Assembly: GCA_948144175.1 (NCBI GenBank)
Contig: CANXME010000309.1
Coordinates: 62,001-126,000 of the forward strand
Origin: Closterium sp. NIES-65
Lineage: Eukaryota > Streptophyta > Zygnematophyceae > Desmidiales > Closteriaceae
Reading direction: 5' to 3'
Length of the DNA: 64,000 bases
The number at the start of each line of letters is the position of its first letter. Position 1 is the first letter of the stretch. Position numbers and translations under genes: made by a program. Shown in pieces: positions 11,444 through 22,557 of this stretch. Below the pieces are notes generated by a model. The model had not been told where the DNA came from. It saw only the letters and a list, made by a program, of their open reading frames with translations, and did no database searches.

Positions 11444-14400
11444 ATGGGTGCGGCGAATTACGTGCCGGGCGAGGAGGTGGCGCTGCTGTTCATGGCCGTG
11501 TCGCTGGCGCTCGGCGCGCTGTGCCGCCAGATCTTCAACAACACGCGCGTGCCGTACACCGTCGCGCTGCTGCTCGTCGGCATCGCGCTCGGCGCGTTTG
11601 GTGAGCCTCCCGCGCGCGGGCGCGCCTGCGCATAGCTTGGTGCCGCCTGGGGAGAGCAGCGGCAGCAGCGGTGTCGGGCGTAGGCATGTGTGTGCAAGGA
11701 GCATCACCTGTAGTATGCTAATAAAGGCGCGCTAACCCGTCGCCACTGACTCCGCTTGCGTGCAGCAGCAGCGTCGACGGCGCTTGGCGCGCCAGCAGCG
11801 GCCGTGACTTGCTGCAGTAGCCGCCAGCTGGTAGAGCTGCTCGGAGCGTTGAGCCCCCTCTCACATGCGTCGTTTCCTCCTCATCATCCGCGCTCCCGTT
11901 CTCTCGCACACACTCGCACGCACTCACACTGACGTTTCTCCGTGCCTGCACTCTCCCTCCCTCCCGTCCGCCTTTCCGCCCCCGCGCCCCTCCCGACGCG
12001 CAGAGTTCTACGTGGACCTGGGGCTGCTCGGCCTCAGCATCCGCAAGTGTACGTTCCGCCCGCCCCGCGCGCAGTCGTCCGTTTGTCTAGTTTCGCGTGC
12101 AGCTCCAATCAGTTGCACCCCTCTTGCGCGCAGCTCCAATCAGTTGCACCCCTCTTGCGCTGCTCGTCACCTGTCGCCGTTCTTGCTGCGACACACACAC
12201 CAACCCCCGCCTTCCACCGCTGCCTTACCCATCCTCGCCGCTCTTCCTCCTCCCTCTCTCCCTCCCTAACTCCCTCGCTTCTTCGCTTCCTCTCTAACCC
12301 CCCCCCACCCCTGCCTGCCCCACGGCTCTCCCCGTCCCCCATGTGGCGCGCAGGGGCGGCGATAGAGCCGAATATAATCTTCTTCGTCTTCCTGCCCGCG
12401 CTGCTCTTCGAAAGCGCCTTCGCCTTCGAGATGCACCAGATCAAGGTGCGCCCCCCATGCTGCACCAGATCAAGGTGCGCCCCCCATGCTGCACCAGATC
12501 AAGGTGCGCTCCCCATGCTGCACCAGATCAAGGTGTGCCCCCCATGCTCCGCTCCCTCTGCTCGCAATGCTGCCTCCGCGCAACTCGCTCATTTATCCTT
12601 CTCCCCTTCCTCGCCCCTTGGCATCTCCATCTGCTATCCCCCCGTCCCTTCGGGCAGCGGTGCATGTTTCAGATCTTCCTGCTGGCAGTGCCGGGTGTCG
12701 TCATCACCACCGGCTTCCTCGGTGTCATCTGCAAGGTACGCTTCCCTTATCCATGTCATCTGCAAGGTACGCTTCCCTGAACGTGTGGCAGCGTGCCCAG
12801 CGCCACCACCTTGCGTGCCCAGCGCCACCACCTTGCTTACTCTCCCATCTCTTCCCTCCCTCCCGCCCTACGTGTGCCTGCATGCACGGCCCGCCCAGTG
12901 CGTGCTGCCATACGGGTGGTCGTGGAGCACGGCCATGCTGCTGGGCAGCGTGCTCAGCACCACGGACCCCGTCGCCGTCGTGGCGCTGCTCAAGGAGCTC
13001 GGTGCTTCCAAGAAGTTGCGCACCATCATTGACGGCGAAGCGCTCATGAACGACGGGTGAGGGGCGATGAACGGGGGGAGGGGCGATGAATGGGGGGAGG
13101 GGCGATGAACGGGGGGAGGGGCGATGAACGGGGGGAGGGGCGATGAACGGGGGGAGGGGCGATGAACGGGGGGAGGGGCGATGAACGGGGGAGGGGTGAT
13201 GAACGGGGGGAGGGGCGGCAGCAGCAGGGGTGAGGCAGCAAGGGCGCATGGTGGGGGTTGACAAGGCGTGGGCATGGCATGGCATGACAGCGGATGGAGG
13301 GCATGGCATGGGTAGCATTGTAGGGAGGGCACAAGGCGTGGCATGGCATGCAGAAGCATCGTCCCTGCCTTCAACACTGTCTGCCTGCCCTCTCCCTGCA
13401 TCGCTCGCCCCCTGCCCCGCTGACCCGCATGGGTGGCAGGGCGGCCATCGCCATATTCCAGCTCTTCCTGCAGCTCGTGCTGGGCTACTCGTTCTCCCCG
13501 GGGGACATCGTTGCCTTCATGTGCCGCGTCTTCTTCGGCGGGTGCGTGCCCCCTGCCTGCCTGCCCTGCCCATGCCTTCCGCCTGCTCCCCATTCCATTC
13601 CCCCCACCCCGCTCCCCATGTCATCCGCTCCCCATGTCATCCGCTCCCCATGTCATCCGCCCCCAATGTGCTCCCATCCCATCCAAGAGTGCATCCGTCA
13701 CCCATCAGCAATGCCCACTAGCTCACGTTTCCCCTTCATCCCGCTCTCCCCCTTGTGCGGGCAGCATAGCGCTGGGGATGGCGTTCGGGGTGGTGAGTCT
13801 GCTGTGGCTGCGCACTGTGTTCAACGACTACATCATCGAGATCACCATCACCATCTGCGGCTCCTACATGGCCTTCTTCGTTGTGTGTGCCCCCGCGCTC
13901 TCACTCACTCACCCTGCCATGCCCTCACTCATCCACTCACCGTGCCACACCATGCCATACCATGCCACACCATGCCACACCATGCCATACCATGCCACAC
14001 CATGCCACACCATGTCACACCACGCCACACCATGCCACACCATGCCATGCCATGTCACACCATGCCATTCCATGTCACACCATGCCACACCATGCCACAC
14101 CATGCCAAAATCTCCTGTCCTTGCTCTCCGTCCTCCCACACTCCTTGTCAGCTTTCCCCAATCCGTTCTCCACTCCCTACCTCAACCCCGCACCCCCGTG
14201 TGCCTGTCGCCCCCACGCCCCTGGGTACAGGCGAACGCAGTGACCAACATGTCTGGAGTCATGTCCGATATGACGCTCGGCATGTGAGCGCACTCCCGCC
14301 CACCCCACCTTACTCATCCTTCTGCCGCATGTTTCTCTGCTGTTCATTAATCAGTTTCATCCCAGCTTTGTCGCAGCTTCTCTCACAAGTGCTCGTCACT

Positions 14401-15094
14401 GTGTGCATGTGGCATGGGGCATGGGGCATATGGCATGTGGCATGGGGCATGGGGCATGGGGCATGTGGCATGGGGCATGGGGCATGTGGCATGTGGCATG
14501 GGGCATGTGGCATGTGCATGGCAGCATGTTTGCTATATTCGCCAAGACGGCATTCACAGGGGAGAATGAGAAGAACATGCACAGCTTCTGGTGAGGCCAT
14601 GCTCTCGTCTCTTCTGGTGAGGCCATGCTCTCGTCTCTTCTGGTGAGGCCATGCTCTCGTCTCTTCTGGTGAGGCCATGCTCTCGTCTCTTCTGGTGAGG
14701 CCATGCTCTCGTCTCTTCTGGTGAGGCCATGCTCTCGTCTCTTCTGGTGAGGCCATGCTGTCGTCTCTTCTGGTGAGGCCATGCTCTCGTCTCTTCTGGT
14801 GAGGCCATGCTCTCGTCTCTTCTGGTGAGGCCATGCTCTCGTCTCTTCTGGTGAGGCCATGCTCTCGTCTCTTCTGGTGAGGCCATGCTCTCGTCTCTTC
14901 TGGTGAGGCCATGCTCTCGTCTCTTCTGGTGAGGCCATGCTCTCGTCTCTTCTGGTGAGGCCATGCTCTCGTCTCTTCTGGTGAGGCCATGCTCTCGTCT
15001 CTTCTGGTGAGGCCATGCTCTCGTCTCTTTGCTCCCATGCTGCTTCTCACCCCTCGCCCACACGTCACCACCTCACGTTATTGACTCACGCTTG

Positions 15095-15154
<60 letters not shown>

Positions 15155-18100
15155 TGTGTGTGTGAGTGTGCATGTGGTGCCATGCAGGGAGATGCTAGCA
15201 TACATCGCCAACACGCTCATCTTTGTCCTCAGGTACTCTTGCTCCCATTCCCCCCACCTCCCAATTCCCTTGGGCCTTGGCGTTCGTGTGTGAGCCTCTT
15301 GTGTCGCCCGCCCCGCCAGTTGCCTTTCCGACTGCCCCTTGAGTGGACTTCCGCGTTGGTCATGCTGCCACCCCCATGGCCTGCGCTCCTCCTTGTCCCC
15401 GTGCATGCAGTGGAGTGGTGATCGCCGAGAGTGTGCTGCACAACACCAGCCACATCCAAGGTGCCGCCCGCCTCTCCTGCCCTGTCTTCTGATGCTGCCC
15501 TGCCCGCCCCGCCGCTCTTGCCGCTCCTGCCTTGCCTCACCTGCGCTGCACACACACACTCTCCTCAAATGCTCTTTCAGCACAGCACAGCACAGCACAG
15601 CACAGCACCGCACAGCACAGCACAGCACAGCACAGCACTGCACAGCACAGCACAGCACAGCACAGCACAGCACAGCACAGCACAGCACAGCACAGCACAG
15701 CACAGCACAGCACTGCACCGCACAGCACAGCACAGCACCGCACAACACAGCACTGCACCGCACAACACAGCACTGCACCGCACAGCACAGCACAATCATG
15801 GCAGACGCTCGCCTTCTCTTCCGTCTTGCTCACACCCTCCTCTCCCCTGCCCTCCAATCGCCAGGCAGCGACTGGGGCTACATGCTGGCGCTGTTTGTGT
15901 TTGTGCAGCTGTCACGGGTGGTGGTGGTGGGAGTGCTGTACCCCGGGCTGGCCAGCAGCGGCTACGGGCTCACGTGGAAGGAGGCCATCATCCTCGTCTG
16001 GTCCGGCCTGCGCGGCGGCATTGCTCTCACGCTTGCCCTTGTCGTCAGCGTGAGTGCTCTTTGCTCTCTGCTCTCTGCTCTCTGCTGAGGGTGCTCTCTG
16101 CCATACCATTGGCCTCCAAGGCCCGCCGTTGCGTTTTCTTTCCCCTTATCTGCTGCCTGCTCTCATGCCCTGCCCTGCCCTGCCCTGCCCTGCCCTGCCC
16201 TGCCCTGCCCTGCCCTGCCCTGCCCTGCCCTGCCCTGCCCTGCCCTGCCCTGCCCTGCCCTGCCCTGCCCTGCCCTGCCCTGCCCTGCCCTGCCCTGCCC
16301 TGCCCTGCCCTGCCCTGCCCTGCCCTGCCCTGCCCTGCCCTGCCCTGCCCTGCCCTGCCCTGCCCTGCCCTGCCCTGCCCTGCCATGATCATACCCCCTG
16401 ACTCTCCTCTCCCCTGCACCTGCCTCCCCCCCATGTCCCCTCCGGCAGCATGAGAAGCAGCCGGACAAGATCTCAGAGTCCACGTCAGCCAGGGTGAGAT
16501 GCTCCGCTGCCCGCCACGCTCCACTCATCCCTGCTCTCTTCCTCGCCATCCCTGCTCTCTTCCTCGCCATGCCCTGTGCCCTGCTTTGCCCGCCTGCTCC
16601 CAACCCTCTCGCTCATACACCTCCCCCAATTCTTTCGCCTGCCCGCATTTCTCCCCCCTCACCCCCGCCCTCCACCCCTCGCGCCCCCCTTGAACACCTA
16701 GACCCCCTCCCCTCCCCTCCCCCGCCAGTTCATGTTCATGACGGGCGGCATTATGTTTCTTACGCTCATCGTGACATGTTCTCCACGTCCCCTCCCTTCC
16801 CTCCCCCCCTCCCCCGCCCCGCCCACCAGTTCATGTTCATAACGGGTGGCATCGTGTTCCTGACGCTCATAGTGAACGGCAGCACCACACAGTTCATATT
16901 CGCGGCGCTGCGCCTCAACCGCACGTCCAACGTCAAGAAGCATGTCATCCACTTCACACGCCGCGAGCTCTTTGATCACGCCGTGAAGACCTTTGAGGAG
17001 ATCGGCGACGACGAGGAACTGGGGCCCGCGGAGTGGAGCACAGTGAGCGAGTACCTCACGTGTTTGGACCAGAAGGTGCTGGAGCCGGGGGGGCGGGGGG
17101 CAGGAGCAGGGCACCACGCGCACACGCGCGGCAGCCGCACGCACACGGGGTCGTCGCTGCACGCGCACGGGGAGGCAGGGGGGGAGGTGGACGTGGAGAA
17201 GCAGGCGGAGGAGGCGGTGCGGCAGCAGCAGCTGGCGGACACGCGCCTGCGCTTCCTGAACGGCGTGCAGGCGGCGTACTGGAGCATGCTGGAGGAGGGG
17301 CGCGTCAACCAAACAGCCGCCATGCTGCTCATGCAGGCCGTGGCCGAGGCCGTCGACCTCACCACGGAGCGGCACCGGCTGTGCCTGTGGGCGGCCATGC
17401 GCCCGCACGTGCGCATGCCGCGCTTCTTCCGTGCGCTGCACCGCTCGCTGCGCCCCATCCTGCCGCAGCGCGCCCTCAACTGGGTGACAGTGGACCGCCT
17501 GGAGCTCGCCGCCTCCATGAGCGCCGCTTACATCCGTGCCCTCCGGCAGACACGGCAGCAGCTGCGAGAGTTCCTCAGTGCGTGTTGCTTGCTGGGTTGA
17601 GTGGTTGAGTGATTGAGAGTTGCTCATGCAAAACCCCTGCCAAGAGATGGGTGCACACGACGCCCTGCTGAGAGCGTATGGTTCCTGTATGCCACCCATG
17701 CCCACCATGCCCCTCTCTCCCCTTCCCTGCCTGTGTGTGCAGAGGACAGCCCAATACTGGAGGCGGTGATATTGGAGAGCGAGGAGGAGGAGACGGAGGC
17801 GAGGAAGTTCCTGGAGGACGTGCGGCTCAACGTGCCCGAGGTCAGCCGTGCTCGCAGTGCCGTACTTCATCATCTTGTGCTGTGCTGTGCTGTGCTGTGC
17901 TGTGCTGTGCTGTGCTGTGCTGTGCTGTGCTGTGCTGTGCTGTGCTGTGCTGTGCTGTGCTGTGCTGTGCGGTGCTGTGCTGTGCTGTGCGGTGCTGTGC
18001 TGTGCTGTGCTGTGCTGTGCGGTGCCGTGCTGTGTGCCCACATACCTCCACCTGCGCCACTCACCTGTGTTCTCGCAACATGCCGTGCGCTGTGTGCCCA

Positions 18101-21100
18101 TGCATGGTGGCAGGTGCTGACAATCATCAAGACGAAGCAGGTGACGCAGGCAATACTGGCGGAGCTGTACGGGTATGTGGAGAATCTCGACCACTCGGGG
18201 CTGCTGGACCAGAAGGAGGTCACCCTGCTGCACAACGCCGTCACGGTCTGCCCTCTCCTCGCCCTCGCACCCGCCATGTGCCGTATCACACAATGCCATG
18301 CCTTACCATACTATATCATACCATGCCATGCCATGCCATGCCACAGCATCTACGCCCACACTTTCACATGCCTCCTGTTCTCACAGTGTGGGCCCCTTGT
18401 CCCCCTTTCTCCCGGTTCTCCTGCAGGCGGATATGAAGAAGCTGCAGCGCAGCCCGCCGTTTGTGGCGATGCTGCCGGCGGGGGAGGTGTTGGCAAGGCA
18501 GCCGCTCATTGGAGCGCTACCGGCCGACATCCGCCTCGCGCTGCTGCAGCCGCTTAAGGAGGCCACCAAACTCTCCGGTGCCTCGCTCTTCCACGAGGGG
18601 CAGCCCACCCAGGGCGTCTGGCTCATCGCCTCCGGTACCGCCAAGGTCAGTCAGCACGGTCACATTTGCTCCCATGTGATTTTGGCCGATGCCCAGCACC
18701 AGACCGATGCCCAGCACCAGACCGATGCCCAGCACCAGACCGATGCCCAGCACCAGACCGATGCCCAGCACCAGACCGATGCCCAGCACCAGACCGATGC
18801 CCAGCCATTGGACATATCACTCGCACCTAGCTGATGCTTTGGGTCAAGCCAAGCGCACAAGAATATTCACGATGTTATGCTGCACCTGTGGCTTGTGTCA
18901 AGCCCATATCTGTGCACGGACACATGGGTGAGTGCCTTTCCACTCCACTCCAGTCGTAGACCCTGTTCTCTCTGCGAGCCACCCTCTGCCCTTGCTTGCC
19001 CGTGCATGCGCACATGTGCCCTGCAGTGGACGTCCAAGGCGGCGGAGGCGGAGGCAGAGGCGCACGGGCAGCACCTGATCCCGCCGCTGTTTGCACACGG
19101 CAGCTCCGTGGGGCTGTATGAGACGCTGAGGGGGTGCGCGCACCAGTACTCGGTGACGGCTGACAGCGTGCTGCACTGCTTTTTCATTGATAGACAGCGC
19201 ATCATGGCCGCCAAGAGCAGCAGTGACGCCATTGAAGACTTTCTGTGGAAGGTGCGTTGGGATGAGAGGGGAGCAAGGGAGGTTTGAGGGCTGTGCGGGT
19301 GGGTGGGGGCGAGGGGTTGTAGGTAGTGTGGAGACAGGTAGGATGTTAGGGAGATGTGGGAGGTGGTTGAGTAGACGTTAGGCAGGATTGGACGACTGGG
19401 TCCTTGTCAGCACCACCACGTGTCACGCCAGTAAGACTGCACCATACTTCCCTGCCGGCTCACATGGCCTGCCCTGTCAACTCCCACTGCCCTGTCACCC
19501 CCCACCATGCACTCTGGTTGGCAGGAGAGTTGTTTGGAGGTGGCGCGGGTGGTGCGCCCCATGGAGTTCGGGCTGCTATCCATGCACGACCTGCGCGTGC
19601 TCTTCTCCCAGTCCGCGCGCCTCCTCACCCTCGCCCCGCACTCCCCCGTGCACCTCGCGCCCTCTGAGGTCGCGCTGCTGCTGCTGGGCGCCGTGCGCCT
19701 GCCGGGGGATGGCAGCAAGGGGCACGAGGGCGATGAGGGCAACGAGGGGGAGGAGGGCGAGGAGCAGGGCGAGGAGGAGGAGGGGGGTGGCGGGGCCGGC
19801 AGCCCTCAAGGTGCAGCTGTAGCCGCAGGCAGCCCGCAAATTGCTCCGTCCTCTTCTCCGCAACTTGGCGCGTCACTTTCTCCGCCAGCAGCCACGGCAG
19901 CGGGCGGGGTGGCAGCGGAGACTGTAGCCCCACCCAGCAGCGGCGAGGAGGGCAGCATGAACGGCAGCACGAGCGCCAGCAGCTTTGACGACCGCACGTC
20001 CGCGTCCATGGCCCTCTCTGCCACCGCCTCTGATGGGGCAGATGGCAGGGGCGACACAGCGTGGGGGGGTAAGGACGCGGAGGGGCAGGCGGTGCGCAAG
20101 GTGCGGAGCGAGGGCGTGGAGCAGGGCGGGGAAGGGGGGAGCAGCAGCAGGGGCAGCAGCGGGGGGTTCCTGCGCGCGCGCAGTGAGGCGCTGCGCAGCG
20201 GGCTGCGCAGCCTGTCCAAGGGCCGGCAGCGGCTGGTGCGCGCCATTAGCTCCAAGGACAGAGATGGGGACAAGGCGGGCACGTGGCAGAGCGGCAGAGA
20301 GGGCACGGGCAGCCGTGAGGAGATGGAGCTGGGGGTGATCGTGGAGGACGGGCGCATCGTGAGCATCCATGCCCCCGCTTACCTCACTCCCCAGCCAAGC
20401 CCAGGGGGGTTGGGCGAGGCGTCGTATGTGACGGTGACGACGTGCAAGCTGATGGTGGTTGACATGCCTCACACACAGCACTCCCTGCAAGGCACCCCCA
20501 CACGGTATGCTGCCCCTGTGCATCCCTCTCCACTCCCCCCCCTTGACTGTTCTTATTGTTAATCACTTACTTGTGCATTGTTTGAACCGCCAACAAATGA
20601 CCATGCGTGAATGCCCGCTTCCCCTCTGTTCCCCCACTGTCTTCCCCTCCACTGTCTCCCCCCACCAGCGCCTTCCATGGGCACCGCAGTGCACCTGCGC
20701 ACGACGCGGCGACGCTGCTGCGGTGGCAGCTGGAGGGGGGCGCGGAAGGCGACGACGATGATGACGGGTTCATTACTGCTCGGCTCAGGGGGCGGGCGGG
20801 CGCTGATGCGCGTGCTCATGGCGCTGGGGGAGCTGCAGGGGGGCACCCGGGGAGCAGGCTGGGCGGGGTGCTGGGCAGCATGATGGGGGGCGGAGGGGCT
20901 GTGGCGGCTGGCGAGGTTGGTGACGTGGAGGACAGTGAGATGACGATGCCACGTGGCAGTGAGCTGGCTGCCATGCTGGCGGACCGTGTGGCGGTGGATC
21001 GGCAGCTGATGGAGCGAGCCATGCAGCTCAGTGTGTTCGGCAACAAGGTCAGTCACCTCCTTTCCATCCTTCCTTCCAAACCGACATTCTTTAAGCTTTC

Positions 21101-21707
21101 TCTCAACTGCTACTTTCCCTCCCTCTACCAGGCATATCTATGGATGAGCAACCTATTTCCTCCCTTCCTCATTGTCGCTCGCTTGAATGACCATCGATCC
21201 TCTCCATTGCTCATCACCGCTCTCCCCATTCCCCACTACCCGTCCTGCCATCGCCCACCTGCCCCACTGCAGATGCAGACGAGGCCGAGGCGGCCGTCAG
21301 AGGCCCATGCAGGACACCCTGCAGGCACCGCTGCTGCTGCCACTGCCCGTACACCCGTGCGCAGAAGCAGCACAGAGGCAGCAACACCATCATCATCATC
21401 AGCAGCAGCAGCAAGTGCCACCCCACCCTCCACATCATCACGACAGCCGCAGGAGTCATCGCTCGCAGCGCTGGTGGCTTCACTCTCTGCTGCAGCTGCT
21501 GCTGCCCCCTCCAACCCCTCCGCCCCTCCATCCCGCCCCATACCCGCCTCTGCCCCCTCCTCTGCCTCCGCCATCCCCCTCGACGCCTCCCCCCTCCTGC
21601 CCCAAAACCACAGCGCCTCTGCCATTCCCCTTGAGGGAGGGCAAGCAGAGGAGGCGCACCCACTTGTGGAGCCGGGGAGTGGGGTGGACGGGGGGAGAAG
21701 CGAGTGA
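11444..21707 (+). CDS. SOS1: Plasma-membrane Na+/H+ antiporter SOS1 (NHX7/8 class)
   Basis: It exports cytosolic Na+ in exchange for H+. Exons: 11444-11600, 12004-12048, 12354-12445, 12658-12735, 12899-13056, 13440-13541, 13765-13882, 14231-14283, 14525-14590, 15188-15232, 15411-15460, 15865-16049, 16449-16493, 16830-17577, 17743-17840, 18114-18245, 18427-18645, 19027-19251, 19525-20504, 20669-21047, 21273-21707. They total 1,469 aa, longer than the roughly 1,150 aa of Arabidopsis SOS1. Residues 1-420 are the membrane exchanger; STTDPVAVVALLKELG and GEALMNDG carry the conserved acidic residues, followed by VWSGLRGG and FLTLIVNGSTTQF. A cytosolic domain (GVQAAYW, EARKFLEDVR) follows, then a cyclic-nucleotide-binding-like domain (about 725-872) and DFLWK. 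The last 600 residues are Ser/Gly/Ala-rich and account for the extra length. Several introns carry large tandem arrays. Confidence 0.95.
12431..12546 (+). repeat. 29-nt repeat, 4 copies, built from SOS1 exon 3 end plus donor
   Basis: Exon 3 ends gcaccagatcaag and the intron starts gtgcgccccc. This block recurs three more times at 29-nt spacing with one or two changes, so four potential donors follow each other. 29 is not a multiple of three, so donor choice changes frame. Confidence 0.9.
12723..12780 (+). repeat. 31-nt duplication spanning the SOS1 exon 4 donor
   Basis: tgtcatctgcaag plus gtacgcttccct occurs at the exon 4 border and again 31 nt later within the intron. It is an exact copy over 25 nt. 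Confidence 0.9.
13040..13220 (+). repeat. 19-nt minisatellite (8 copies) seeded by the SOS1 exon 5 end
   Basis: Exon 5 ends in atgaacgacgg and the donor is gtgagggg. The intron continues with about eight copies of gatgaacggggggaggggc, which resemble that border with the donor T lost. One late copy reads ggggtgatgaac. Confidence 0.85.
13930..14107 (+). repeat. Intronic CACCATGCCA repeat
   Basis: Short imperfect units caccatgcca and caccatgcca-ta variants are tandemly repeated over about 175 nt in SOS1 intron 7. Antisense and sense open frames here are repeat artefacts. Confidence 0.9.
14404..14520 (+). repeat. Intronic GGCATGGGGCATGT repeat
   Basis: Alternating ggcatg and gggcatgtggcatg blocks fill the 3' part of SOS1 intron 8, directly before the acceptor of exon 9. 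No branch or pyrimidine tract is obvious between the array and the acceptor. Confidence 0.85.
14583..15028 (+). repeat. 26-nt minisatellite, 17 copies, each carrying the SOS1 exon 9 donor
   Basis: Exon 9 ends agcttctg and its donor is gtgaggcc. The block cttctggtgaggccatgctc plus tcgtct is repeated about 17 times with almost no divergence (one copy has ctgtcg), so about 17 identical 5' splice sites lie in a row (14591 to 15007). Confidence 0.95.
15095..15172 (+). repeat. (TG)n microsatellite
   Basis: About 35 TG units, with a few GA interruptions at the end, stand just before the acceptor of SOS1 exon 10 at 15188. Confidence 0.95.
15583..15796 (+). repeat. (CAGCA)n pentanucleotide array in SOS1 intron 11
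   Basis: About 42 copies of cagca, with occasional T or C variants (gcactgcaccg), lie between exons 11 and 12. The array is the reverse complement of the array at 17876-18035. Confidence 0.95.
16167..16384 (+). repeat. (TGCCC)n array, about 43 copies, in SOS1 intron 12
   Basis: It is a virtually perfect pentanucleotide array. Its complement is (GGGCA)n, which meets the pattern for G-quadruplex formation on the template strand. Confidence 0.97.
16715..16852 (+). repeat. Duplicated 3' splice site and start of SOS1 exon 14
   Basis: A diverged copy of the acceptor and the first 50 nt of exon 14 lies at 16721-16776, encoding FMFMTGGIMFLTLIV in place of FMFITGGIVFLTLIV. About 100 nt later comes the functional copy at 16830. 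The upstream copy then runs into non-homologous sequence with no donor in the right phase, so it is probably a relic. Confidence 0.85.
17876..18035 (+). repeat. (GTGCT)n pentanucleotide array in SOS1 intron 15
   Basis: About 31 copies of tgtgc, with four G or C variants, lie between exons 15 and 16. The array is complementary to the CAGCA array at 15583-15796 in the same transcript. Confidence 0.95.
18686..18804 (+). repeat. 18-nt minisatellite in SOS1 intron 17
   Basis: gatgcccagcaccagacc is repeated between six and seven times, nearly perfect, starting about 40 nt after the donor at 18646. Confidence 0.95.
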
Positions 21708-22261
21708 GGCCGGGCAGCAGGGAGGGGTAACAACTGGGGCACTCCTGTGGGCAGTTATTCACTGGTTGGACCTGTGGTGCTGGCAGACCCCACACTGCCA
21801 AACCAAAGGGAATGCATTACAGTGATCAGGGAGAGCCAAGTGCATGTGGCTATTCACATGTGCTGAAAAGTCAGTGCTCTGGGCACTGTGGGCACGATCA
21901 CCATGCCATCTCCTGGAGCCACAATTAGGAAAAACTAGATATAAGAATGTTATGTGTTTGATATGATTTGTGTTTCTGCTGCACGTGTTCCACTCCTGCA
22001 ATAGTAATGTCGCCACAAATGTATAAACCTTGCAGTACATGTGCAATAAATGCTAACAAATGTTGCTGCTACTGGTGTGACTATATCTGTGGCAAGCTGC
22101 CTGAAAAATGTCTACCGGTATAAGGCACGAGAAGCAGATTGATCCACACAGCCTCCTCCCAAGCAACACTGGATGGCCGTCAAGCAGCTGTCCTCCTCTA
22201 GGTGCTCTTGGGTACCTACTCAGCGTTGAGTGACAGCGCGTGGTGTGGCGTAAGCAATGAC
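21708..22261 (+). other. SOS1 3' flank
   Basis: This is an AT-richer 554-bp stretch between the SOS1 stop codon and the retrotransposon. It contains an AATAAA at 22045-22050 that could be the SOS1 poly(A) signal. No other gene is seen. Confidence 0.5.
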
Positions 22262-22448
22262 ATTATAATTTTTAAACACACATGTAGTGTTTTTTAAAAT
22301 TGTGTATTGTGAAAGCGAAGCTGCTTGTACTGCACAATTGGCATCGTCGAAGCGCGCTAAACGCCCTTCTCCAACTACAAAAACCGTGGGTTGGAGCTCA
22401 TTTCCCTCCACCCACGTTTCTCAATTTTCAAACGGCTCACTCAACATT
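22262..22448 (+). repeat. Split direct repeat A1
   Basis: This 187-bp left terminal repeat of the YR element is identical by eye to A2. It starts attataattttt and ends tcactcaacatt. Confidence 0.9.
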
Positions 22449-22557
22449 TTCCGCTCGAGTAGTTTTTCCCTCCAAGCTGGCTAGGATTAAATCGCTTCCT
22501 AGAGGCGAGTCACCCTCTACTTTACTCAGCGACATTTTCAACTTCAATCGCTCAACG

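Noticed and set aside
14583-15028. CRISPR-like regularly spaced repeat
   Set aside because: Units are contiguous without unique spacers, and the DNA is eukaryotic.
14310-15071. Long minus-strand open frames with a repeated peptide (REHGLTRRDESMASPEE)
   Set aside because: They are translations of the 26-nt intronic array of SOS1 in several frames; there is no gene.
15537-16453. Open frames of STAQH, CAVLC or LPCPA repeats
   Set aside because: They are artefacts of pentanucleotide arrays, which stay open in all frames.
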